A stretch of 5,479 bases of DNA from BMS3ABIN04 sp965554225 (lineage in GTDB: Bacteria; Bacteroidota; Ignavibacteria; Ignavibacteriales; Melioribacteraceae): assembly GCA_965554225.1 (NCBI GenBank), contig CBEVZC010000178.1, positions 1 through 5,479 on the forward strand, in the 5' to 3' direction. Shown piece by piece: positions 1 through 5,479 of the stretch; position 1 is the stretch's first letter, and each line of letters opens with the position of its first letter. The position numbers and the translations under genes are program-made. The notes beneath the pieces are model-generated. The model was not told where the DNA came from, did no database searches, and saw only the letters and a program-made list of their open reading frames with translations.

Positions 1-19
1 ATTATTTTAATTAAAATTA

Positions 20-898
20 TTAAATATTAAATTCTTTAATAATTTTATCAATTTCATTTTTTGATAATTTATTTTTATCCGCTTTTCCGGTAATATTTTT
101 TTGGTTGTATGTCTTATTTATACCAAATGGATTTATATTAGAGTTACCCGCTCTTGATCTTAACCGTTCTTCAATTATTTCCGTATAACTTAAGTGGTTT
201 TCAGTATATGAAACCGGATTATTTGCAGCATTGTTTTCATTAAACTTGAATTGATTCTTTTCCGGTTTAATTCCATAAGTTTTTTCGGCAATAGAAAATA
301 ATTTATTAACATTTCCATCCGATAAATAAGTTACTCCGCCCAGCATATTAGCAATAAATAGTGTCTTAGCAGTATGCTCAAGCTTTTCCATTTTATAGTA
401 AGCTTCTTTTAACGAAGTGCCGAAAGTAACGGCTCCATGGTTCTGCATCAATAGCGCCCAGGCATAGCCGATATGCGGTTCCATAGATATTGTCAGTTCA
501 TCGGTTGAAGGAGTTCCATATTTACACAACGGAACTTTACCAATGGTTAAAATTACTTCGGGGAAAATGGGTTTTGTTAAATCTTTGCCGGCTGTTGCAA
601 ATGCTGTGGAATAAATCGGATGACCATGTACAACCGCATTAATTTCTTTTCTTTTATCATATGCAAGTAAATGAATTTTAGCTTCTGTTGTAATTTTCCC
701 TTTTCCTTCCAATAAGTTTCCATTATAATCGATAACCAATAAATCGTTTTCTTCCAATTCACCTTTGTTTTTTGCCGAAGGTGTAATTAATATTCTTCCG
801 GAATCTAACCGTAAAGAAACATTTCCGTCGGTTGCAGATACAAATCCTTTCTCATATACTTTATGGCAAATTTCAATAAACTCGCTTCTTATTGACAT
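20..898 (-). CDS. Class II aldolase (L-fuculose-1-phosphate aldolase-like) with a C-terminal extension
   Basis: A 292-residue cytoplasmic zinc aldolase of the class II aldolase/adducin fold. Family members cleave sugar phosphates such as fuculose-1-phosphate or rhamnulose-1-phosphate to DHAP and lactaldehyde; the real substrate is not shown here. Visible motifs are TDGNVSLR (residues 23-30) and ITPSAKNKG (38-46), probable phosphate-binding loops; TTEAKIH with Glu72, the candidate acid/base; VVHGHP with zinc ligands His91 and His93; and QNHGAVTFG with the third ligand His154. Each sits one residue before its counterpart in E. coli FucA (Glu73, His92, His94, His155), and Tyr208 may match FucA Tyr209. 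FucA stops near residue 215, but this protein continues for about 80 residues: an Asn/Lys-rich, probably disordered stretch and a final amphipathic helix. The ATG overlaps the oxidoreductase stop by 10 bp and has a GGAG site 5 nt upstream. The fold and catalytic site are sure; the substrate is not. Non-aldolase relatives (dehydratases, epimerases) share this fold. Confidence 0.93.
   Translation of the reverse strand: MSIRSEFIEICHKVYEKGFVSATDGNVSLRLDSGRILITPSAKNKGELEENDLLVIDYNGNLLEGKGKITTEAKIHLLAYDKRKEINAVVHGHPIYSTAFATAGKDLTKPIFPEVILTIGKVPLCKYGTPSTDELTISMEPHIGYAWALLMQNHGAVTFGTSLKEAYYKMEKLEHTAKTLFIANMLGGVTYLSDGNVNKLFSIAEKTYGIKPEKNQFKFNENNAANNPVSYTENHLSYTEIIEERLRSRAGNSNINPFGINKTYNQKNITGKADKNKLSKNEIDKIIKEFNI
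23..67 (-). other. Candidate microcompartment encapsulation peptide at the aldolase C-terminus
   Basis: This stretch encodes the last 15 residues of the aldolase, LSKNEIDKIIKEFNI (278-292). Hydrophobic residues Leu278, Ile283, Ile286, Ile287 and Phe290 fall on one helical face, and charged residues (Lys280, Glu282, Asp284, Lys285, Lys288, Glu289) on the others. A polar, Gly/Lys/Asn-rich linker separates it from the catalytic core. A short amphipathic helix on a flexible linker at a protein terminus is the known layout of encapsulation peptides of bacterial microcompartment cargo, often of the form 'LSxxEIxxIVxxVL'. The match is by pattern only. A simple protein-protein docking helix is the main alternative. 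Confidence 0.45.
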
Positions 899-1899
899 TG
901 TTTCTCCAACTCTTCCATCAGTTTCAGATTAATAAAACCGTCAAAACCCGTAACAAGAGGTTTTTGATTTTTAAGGTAAGATCTCTGAATTGATTTTAAT
1001 AAGTACAATTGCTTATTTGCCCTTTTCCTAAAGGCTTTCCTGGCTTCGCCTTCCAAATCAATAATTAATTTACTTGGTATTTGTTTTTTACCAATTAAAT
1101 TCTCAATACTTATAGAACCTTTATAGCCGGTTATTTCAATTCTATTGAATGCTCTTTTAGAATTAAATGAAACATTAAACAATCCGAATCCGCTCTTTTC
1201 ATATTTTATTACAGCTACCGCAGTATCATCTACTTCGCTTGTATAAATAACATTATCCACAAAACCTTTAATTTCAAAAATCTCACCGCCAAAAAATCTT
1301 AGTAAATCAATCATGTGCGTACCAAGATCTCTTAGCGCACCGCCGCCGCTTAATTCTTTGTTAAACCTAAAATTATCATTAGGTGAAAAATCAATATTAA
1401 AATTTGCAGATATGGAAATTATCCTTCCCAGCATTTGTTTTTCAATAATTTCTTTAGCCTTTACAACCAGGGGATGAAACCTGTGCACATAATTAACAGA
1501 TAAAAACACATTGTTTTCATTACAAATACTTACCATTTCTTCAGCCTGAGCAGAAGTTAGAGCCAACGGTTTTTCACAAAGAATATTTTTACCGGCTTTT
1601 GCAGCTTTAATTACTTGTTCGTAATGATCTGAATTTACACTTGAAATATATAACACATTAAAATCGCTTTTTAAAAATTCATCGAAATTATCAGATGCTT
1701 CTTCAGCTAAAAAATGATTGCTTATAAAATTTGCACGTTCCAAATCATGACTAAATACAGATACTAATTTACTTCTTTTGAGCTGCTGAAAAGTAGGGAG
1801 AAAAGTATTTTCCAAGAAATGCCCGCACCCGGCAACACCCCACCTCAGTTTTTTAATTCGCTTAGGAATTCTTATTTTCTTACCTTCAGGTAACTTCAT
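889..1899 (-). CDS. Gfo/Idh/MocA family NAD(P)-dependent oxidoreductase
   Basis: A 336-residue cytoplasmic dehydrogenase of the glucose-fructose oxidoreductase / inositol dehydrogenase family, which oxidises or reduces sugars, cyclitols or related compounds with NAD(P). The N-terminal Rossmann domain shows GVAGCGHF (residues 21-28) and the family signature CEKPLA with Lys110. The C-terminal domain has SGGGALRDLGTHMIDLLRFF (184-203), where Asp191 and His195 are the usual catalytic or substrate-contacting positions. The second beta strand ends in VFSHD (48-52), with Ser rather than Asp, which would permit NADP; this cofactor reading is weak. About 18 residues rich in Lys and Arg precede the usual family start. 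The start is nonetheless firm: no other ATG, GTG or TTG lies before the Rossmann motif, and this ATG overlaps the metF stop as TAATG. The upstream ribosome site is poor (GAAG at best), so translation probably depends on coupling to metF. The substrate cannot be read from sequence; the following aldolase suggests sugar metabolism. Confidence 0.93.
   Translation of the reverse strand: MKLPEGKKIRIPKRIKKLRWGVAGCGHFLENTFLPTFQQLKRSKLVSVFSHDLERANFISNHFLAEEASDNFDEFLKSDFNVLYISSVNSDHYEQVIKAAKAGKNILCEKPLALTSAQAEEMVSICNENNVFLSVNYVHRFHPLVVKAKEIIEKQMLGRIISISANFNIDFSPNDNFRFNKELSGGGALRDLGTHMIDLLRFFGGEIFEIKGFVDNVIYTSEVDDTAVAVIKYEKSGFGLFNVSFNSKRAFNRIEITGYKGSISIENLIGKKQIPSKLIIDLEGEARKAFRKRANKQLYLLKSIQRSYLKNQKPLVTGFDGFINLKLMEELEKQCQ
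904..907 (-). promoter_or_regulatory. Ribosome binding site of the aldolase gene, inside the oxidoreductase CDS
   Basis: On the minus strand GGAG stands 5 nt before the ATG at 898-896, within the last codons of the oxidoreductase. This supports the chosen aldolase start despite the 10-bp overlap. It is the clearest Shine-Dalgarno sequence in the window; the acylase, metF and oxidoreductase genes have weak ones or none. Confidence 0.7.
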
Positions 1900-1901
1900 T
1901 A
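1897..1901 (-). promoter_or_regulatory. Translational coupling junction TAATG between metF and the oxidoreductase gene
   Basis: The stop codon TAA of metF (1901-1899) and the start ATG of the oxidoreductase (1899-1897) share one base, reading TAATG on the minus strand. With no strong Shine-Dalgarno sequence just upstream, this arrangement points to ribosome re-initiation and fixed co-expression of the two proteins. Confidence 0.75.
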
Positions 1902-2852
1902 TAACTTCAATTTATTCATTACTAAATTTATCGGTTTTGTATTCTGCATAACATAGAAATGAATTGCAGGAACATTATGTTCAAGTAAATCTTGAACTTG
2001 TTTAAGAGTCCATTCGGCGCTTATTTCCGGAATATGTTCGGGTTTAGCATTTCCAACCTCTTCGGCAAGTTCATTAGGAATATCAATATAAAAACTTTTA
2101 GGGAGGTTAACCAATTGATTCTTTGAGGTTAAAATTTTTAGTCCAGGAATAATGGGTACTTCAATTCCATTTTCGCGGCAGAGCTTTACATAATCATAAT
2201 ATTTTTGATTGTCATAAAACATTTGTGTTACAATATAATCCGCACCGGCTTTAATTTTTTCTTTCGTATACTTTATATCCATCAGGACATTAGGAGATTC
2301 AAAATGTTTTTCCGGATAACCGCCGACACCTATACAGAAGCTCATCCTATCGGCATCAAGCAACGTATCTTCCAAATATTTCCCTTCATTTAAATCCGAT
2401 ATCTGTTTAACTAAATCAACTGCATAAATATTTGCAGACCGGTTATATTTAATAGGTTTTTCAAAACCGCTGTCATCGCCTCTAACAGCAAGGACATTAT
2501 CAATTCCCAAATAATGAAGTTCTATAATAAAATCTTCGGTTTCCTCTTTTGTAAATCCCTTACATATTACGTGCGGGACCGCATCAACATTATATTTGTT
2601 TTGTATTAAAGCGCAAATACCCAATGTGCCGGGACGTTTACGTTTAACCTTCATTTTATAATCCCCTTCGCTCGTCTCTTCATAAATCACTTCCGCTGCG
2701 TGACTCGTAATATCAATGAACGGAGGATTATACTTAATTAAATCATCCAGCGCAGCCATTAACTGTTTAAAATTTCCGCCTCTTTTGGGCGGAATTATTT
2801 CAAAGCTTATAAGCGTTTCGCTCGCATTATCTAAGTGTTCAATTATTTTCAT
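1899..2852 (-). CDS. metF: 5,10-methylenetetrahydrofolate reductase
   Basis: A 317-residue cytoplasmic FAD-dependent TIM-barrel enzyme that reduces 5,10-methylene-THF to 5-methyl-THF, the methyl donor for methionine synthesis. Family signatures appear in order: SFEIIPPKRGG (residues 16-26; Glu18 matches catalytic Glu28 of E. coli MetF), HVICKGFT (94-101; compare the 'HLTC' motif), LAVRGDD (121-127; Asp126 matches Asp120, near the flavin), GVGGYPEKH (175-183), TQMFYD (209-214; Gln210 matches the folate-contacting Gln183), PIIPGLKI (233-240) and IHFYVMQNT (297-305). Length is normal for the catalytic domain alone, as in bacteria, with no SAM-binding regulatory domain. The start is firm because in-frame TGA TGA GTT precedes the ATG. 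It is the first gene of a tight three-gene cluster with the oxidoreductase and aldolase, an unusual partnership for metF. I see no SAM riboswitch; the upstream gap of 98 bp is too small and has no such fold. Confidence 0.96.
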   Translation of the reverse strand: MKIIEHLDNASETLISFEIIPPKRGGNFKQLMAALDDLIKYNPPFIDITSHAAEVIYEETSEGDYKMKVKRKRPGTLGICALIQNKYNVDAVPHVICKGFTKEETEDFIIELHYLGIDNVLAVRGDDSGFEKPIKYNRSANIYAVDLVKQISDLNEGKYLEDTLLDADRMSFCIGVGGYPEKHFESPNVLMDIKYTKEKIKAGADYIVTQMFYDNQKYYDYVKLCRENGIEVPIIPGLKILTSKNQLVNLPKSFYIDIPNELAEEVGNAKPEHIPEISAEWTLKQVQDLLEHNVPAIHFYVMQNTKPINLVMNKLKL

Positions 2853-2950
2853 AACTCATCATTTTTGTCAAGTCTAATTTACTACTTTTTTTGTTTTATG
2901 TTTCAATGAAAAATACATCATCAATCAGTTACTTATCAAATAAAGTAAGT
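2853..2950 (-). promoter_or_regulatory. Short AT-rich gap before metF, probable promoter region of the three-gene operon
   Basis: This is the only gap between the acylase and metF. A weak promoter-like pair can be drawn on the minus strand: TTGATA at 2939-2934 and TATTTT at 2915-2910, 18 bp apart. A 6-bp inverted repeat (TTACTT / AAGTAA, 2948-2929, 8-nt loop) follows the acylase stop. It is A/T-rich and has no T-run directly after it, so it is not a credible intrinsic terminator, and read-through from the acylase gene is possible. The individual elements are guesses; only the gap itself is certain. Confidence 0.25.
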
Positions 2951-5371
2951 TTATTCTGGAATTAGTCTCATTAGATCAAAAGCATGTTTTAAAGAATCGG
3001 ATAAATAGATATTTTCCTTAATATATCTACCGTTAAGCCACATTTGGGTCATATCTTTATAATGATCACTCATAATATTTCCGGATTGACCTGTAGTTAA
3101 AATGAAATTAAATTCATCCGGTTTTGCGAAATCATAAATATATCTCATTGAAGGACCAAGTTTGTTTTCAAAAGGTTTCGTAAAAGAGTATTCCGTATTA
3201 AATATTGTTGTTCCGTCTCCTCCAATATCAAACGGACCAATATCTACCAGTTTATCAACCATTGAAGATACACCGTGAAATAGATGTTTAAATATTACTT
3301 TATGGATTTTTCTCCATTGCCAGTGTGTAATATCTTTGCCAAACCTGTTTTCCAATTCATTTACTGCATCTTCCAAACTTTTTCTAATAATATCATCTCG
3401 GTTTTCAACTTTTTCCGTATTGATATTATCGAACCAAACGGAATTATTTCCTTTTAACAATTCCGGTATATTTCTATAAGGAACATTCGCAACAAAAACA
3501 TATTCCATTAAAAGGTTCTTTCCCATCTCATCTTCATAAATGTTGTAAATTAATTTTTGCAGGAACATAGTATAAATTGTAGGGACTTGGCTGTACTTGT
3601 CCATAATAAAATCCCAATTCCGGAACAGACCAAGAGCGGTATTAACATTAGGGTTTTTAGATTTTACTTGATTAAAAGCACCAAGAATATATTTAGTAAT
3701 ATTCTTTGCATAAAAGGAATAAAAATCCATTTGAAACTTTTTGAAATCTTCAACGGAGAATTTAGGTTTTGATTTAAGCAACTCAGTAATTCTTTTAATT
3801 CTTGAAGAAGGTTCCCAAATATTGGAAATTTGATACTTAAAATTTTTAATTGTTTTATTATTTGCAGATGCAATAAAATTTTGTTTAGGATTGAAAAGTT
3901 TAGGAATTTTTTTATACGGGACAAACCCTTTCCAGTCGTATTTGGCTGAAGTACCGTCGTAAACAAGCGAAGGAGCATTCAACGGACGTATTGGTAAACG
4001 TGTACCGCATATATATCCTATATTATCTTTATCATCGGCGTAAACAAAATTCTGACCCGGAACGGTAAAATACTTAACGCCGTTTTTGAATTCCTTCCAA
4101 TTCTTACTAGTACTAATTAAATAAAAAGAATAAAGCTCATCACTCGGTTCTAAAGCCGTCCAGCGCATACTTAAATCAGCATTATTCTGCTGCTTGTTGG
4201 GAAAAAGAACTTTATAAGGATGAATACCGGAAATTATAGGTCCCCGGTGTGTACTCCTAATACTAATAATAACATCCGTTGAATCTTTTACTTTTATAGT
4301 ATCATGTATTATAGATAACGGTCGCCATTCATTATTAAAAAAATAATTCTGTCTGAGGCTATCCAATTTTTCCGCATAAAAATCACAATCATCCGTCATA
4401 ACGTTTGTAAGAACCCACGAAATATTTTTATTTTTCCCAATAACCACCCCGGGAATTCCGGGAAGTGTAAAGCCCTGAACGTTTAAATCTTTACTATGAA
4501 TATCTACAACAACCCATTTGCCCGGCGCTTGGAAAGCAAGATGCGGATCGTTAGCAATTATAGGTTTCCCGGACTCGGTTAGTTTTCCGTTTACCACCCA
4601 GTTATTCGAACCGATATGTGTTCCTTCAAAACCCATAAACTTTCTAAAATCCCTATCAACCTTTATCAGATCAAGAGAAACCGATGCAAGGGATTTAGTC
4701 TCGGGTGGAATGATAGTAGGAGCATTTTCGTCGTAAGAAGGCATAATATCTTTTACTTTCTCAATGCCTAGTTTTTGGATAAGATGTGTAAATGAAATAT
4801 CCGTCCACCAGCTTATATTCAGCTCGAACGCCATTAATTTTACCATCAATAAACTATGGATAGGCGTCCATGGTTCAGGATCATATCCTAAGACTGAAAA
4901 CTCAATTGGGAAATGTTTATCCGGATTATTTATATAAGCGTTTACACCGTCTGAATATGCTTTAAGAATATCTTTAGTTTCCTGATGCAATTTCCCGTAG
5001 TTCATTTTAACATTTCTAAGCAAACCGATAGTACGAAACATTTTATCAAAAGGAAGAGTTTTAGGACCAATAATTTCACTTAACCGTCCTTCGCCTGCTC
5101 TCCGGGAAATATCCATTTGAAACAGCCGTTCTTGTGCATGTATATATCCCATAGCAAAATATGCATCGTGTTTATCCTTTGCTTCTATATAAGGTACTGC
5201 ATATTTATCTCGATATACTTGAACTTCCGAAGTTAAACCGTCTACTTTAGTTTCCCCGTTATACTCCGGCAAAGTCTGTTTCATAAAATAGTAGGAAAGC
5301 AATACTGCAAAAACAATTAGAAAGACAATAACACTTGAAACACCTATTGTAATTTTAAGCCATTTTTTCAT
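2951..5371 (-). CDS. Penicillin acylase family Ntn hydrolase, membrane-anchored or exported
   Basis: An 806-residue precursor of the S45 penicillin acylase family, which hydrolyses amides such as beta-lactam side chains or N-acyl-homoserine lactones after self-cleavage. Residues 1-30 are a basic start (MKKWLK) and one hydrophobic helix (about 8-29) with no clear signal-peptidase or lipobox site, so it is probably a signal anchor facing the periplasm. The alpha-chain part runs from about 45 to 230 and includes VYRDKYAVPYIEA (52-64) and HAQERLFQMDISRR (78-91). Self-cleavage is expected at Gly254-Ser255 in THIGSNNWVV, making Ser255 the N-terminal nucleophile (codon 4609-4607). Counting from Ser255 as beta-1, His277 (in NDPHL) is beta-23 and Val324 is beta-70, the pattern of AHL/PvdQ-type acylases. 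Asn504 or Asn505 in ASANN supplies the oxyanion Asn. TDDCD (326-330) probably binds calcium, and TTGQSGN (759-765) is the conserved C-terminal motif. The gene is intact. The physiological substrate is unknown. Confidence 0.94.
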   Translation of the reverse strand: MKKWLKITIGVSSVIVFLIVFAVLLSYYFMKQTLPEYNGETKVDGLTSEVQVYRDKYAVPYIEAKDKHDAYFAMGYIHAQERLFQMDISRRAGEGRLSEIIGPKTLPFDKMFRTIGLLRNVKMNYGKLHQETKDILKAYSDGVNAYINNPDKHFPIEFSVLGYDPEPWTPIHSLLMVKLMAFELNISWWTDISFTHLIQKLGIEKVKDIMPSYDENAPTIIPPETKSLASVSLDLIKVDRDFRKFMGFEGTHIGSNNWVVNGKLTESGKPIIANDPHLAFQAPGKWVVVDIHSKDLNVQGFTLPGIPGVVIGKNKNISWVLTNVMTDDCDFYAEKLDSLRQNYFFNNEWRPLSIIHDTIKVKDSTDVIISIRSTHRGPIISGIHPYKVLFPNKQQNNADLSMRWTALEPSDELYSFYLISTSKNWKEFKNGVKYFTVPGQNFVYADDKDNIGYICGTRLPIRPLNAPSLVYDGTSAKYDWKGFVPYKKIPKLFNPKQNFIASANNKTIKNFKYQISNIWEPSSRIKRITELLKSKPKFSVEDFKKFQMDFYSFYAKNITKYILGAFNQVKSKNPNVNTALGLFRNWDFIMDKYSQVPTIYTMFLQKLIYNIYEDEMGKNLLMEYVFVANVPYRNIPELLKGNNSVWFDNINTEKVENRDDIIRKSLEDAVNELENRFGKDITHWQWRKIHKVIFKHLFHGVSSMVDKLVDIGPFDIGGDGTTIFNTEYSFTKPFENKLGPSMRYIYDFAKPDEFNFILTTGQSGNIMSDHYKDMTQMWLNGRYIKENIYLSDSLKHAFDLMRLIPE

Positions 5372-5479
5372 TTCATTTTTATAATTAGTTTAACATTATA
5401 TAATAATAATTAAAAGATTAAAAAATAATAAATTCGAGAATACCGGCAATTGAAAATCCATATTTTACATTAGAAAAGC
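5372..5479. other. AT-rich leader region upstream of the acylase, no gene seen
   Basis: About 108 bases from the acylase start to the window edge contain no supportable gene on either strand. The bases just before the acylase ATG are A/T-rich (AAAAATGAA on the minus strand) without a Shine-Dalgarno sequence. The window ends before any neighbouring gene, so whether this is a divergent or a co-directional junction cannot be told. Confidence 0.6.
5395..5423 (-). promoter_or_regulatory. Candidate promoter of the acylase gene
   Basis: On the minus strand a perfect TATAAT box (5400-5395) lies 23 nt before the ATG. A poor -35 match, TTTTAA (5423-5418), is 17 bp further upstream. Transcription would begin near 5388 and leave a leader of about 17 nt. 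In such A/T-rich DNA a TATAAT can occur by chance, and Bacteroidota-type sigma factors prefer other boxes, so this is tentative. Confidence 0.35.

Noticed and set aside
4..17. Perfect 14-bp palindrome ATTTTAATTAAAAT just after the aldolase stop
   Set aside because: Made only of A and T with no loop or G/C stem; expected by chance in this DNA and not a credible terminator.
577..762. Minus-strand open frame of 61 codons within the aldolase, and another at 3664-3978 within the acylase
   Set aside because: Alternative frames of genes whose main frame carries intact catalytic motifs throughout; no sign of frameshift or programmed overlap.
2866..2871. Perfect TTGACA on the minus strand just before metF
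   Set aside because: It lies only about 13 nt before the ATG, so any matching -10 box would fall inside metF and start transcription after the start codon.
2929..2948. Inverted repeat TTACTT/AAGTAA after the acylase stop as a terminator
   Set aside because: The stem has a single G-C pair at each C and G position, is only 6 bp long, and lacks a following T-run on the minus strand.
4447..4462. Near-palindrome CCCCGGGAATTCCGGG that looks like an operator or repeat
   Set aside because: It encodes LPGIPGVV, a conserved segment of penicillin acylases; the symmetry comes from two Pro-Gly pairs. Only GGAATTCC is truly palindromic.
4518..4736. Plus-strand open frame of 72 codons, plus similar frames at 2205-2393 and 3557-3772
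   Set aside because: Each lies wholly antisense inside a well-supported minus-strand gene, and none shows a recognisable motif or ribosome binding site.
5397..5462. A 21-codon minus-strand frame starting ATGGATTTTCAA upstream of the acylase
   Set aside because: The later codons are simple A/T-rich Leu/Ile/Phe runs that run into the candidate TATAAT box, and there is no ribosome binding site; most likely chance.

Overview
The window is AT-rich (roughly one third G+C by eye) and holds four complete genes, all on the minus strand, so transcription runs from high to low coordinates. All four end in TAA. The low G+C, the A-rich start of the first gene without a Shine-Dalgarno sequence, and the style of the proteins suggest the Bacteroidota/Chlorobi/Ignavibacteria side of bacteria. 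No marker gene confirms this, so the placement is an inference.

Layout in the direction of transcription. (1) Positions 5371-2951 encode a membrane-anchored penicillin-acylase-family Ntn hydrolase of 806 residues, preceded by about 108 bp of very AT-rich DNA with a candidate promoter. (2) A 98-bp gap follows (2950-2853), with no convincing terminator. (3) Three genes are then packed without gaps: methylenetetrahydrofolate reductase (metF, 2852-1899), a Gfo/Idh/MocA-type NAD(P)-dependent oxidoreductase (1899-889) and a class II aldolase (898-20). metF and the oxidoreductase share one base (TAATG). The oxidoreductase and aldolase overlap by 10 bp, with the aldolase ribosome binding site lying inside the oxidoreductase gene. 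These three are almost certainly one translationally coupled operon. The acylase is probably a separate unit with an exported product.

The most interesting point is the aldolase. Its catalytic core matches L-fuculose-1-phosphate aldolase residue for residue (Glu72, His91, His93, His154) and ends near residue 210, where the E. coli enzyme ends. An 80-residue tail follows: an Asn/Lys-rich linker and then a short terminal amphipathic helix (residues 278-292). That layout and the helix pattern resemble encapsulation peptides that direct enzymes into bacterial microcompartments, including the fucose/rhamnose-degrading type known from Planctomycetes and Verrucomicrobia. No shell protein lies in this window, so this remains a testable inference. 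The rest of the window looks like ordinary chromosomal metabolism. I see no tRNA, rRNA, CRISPR array, insertion sequence or phage gene.
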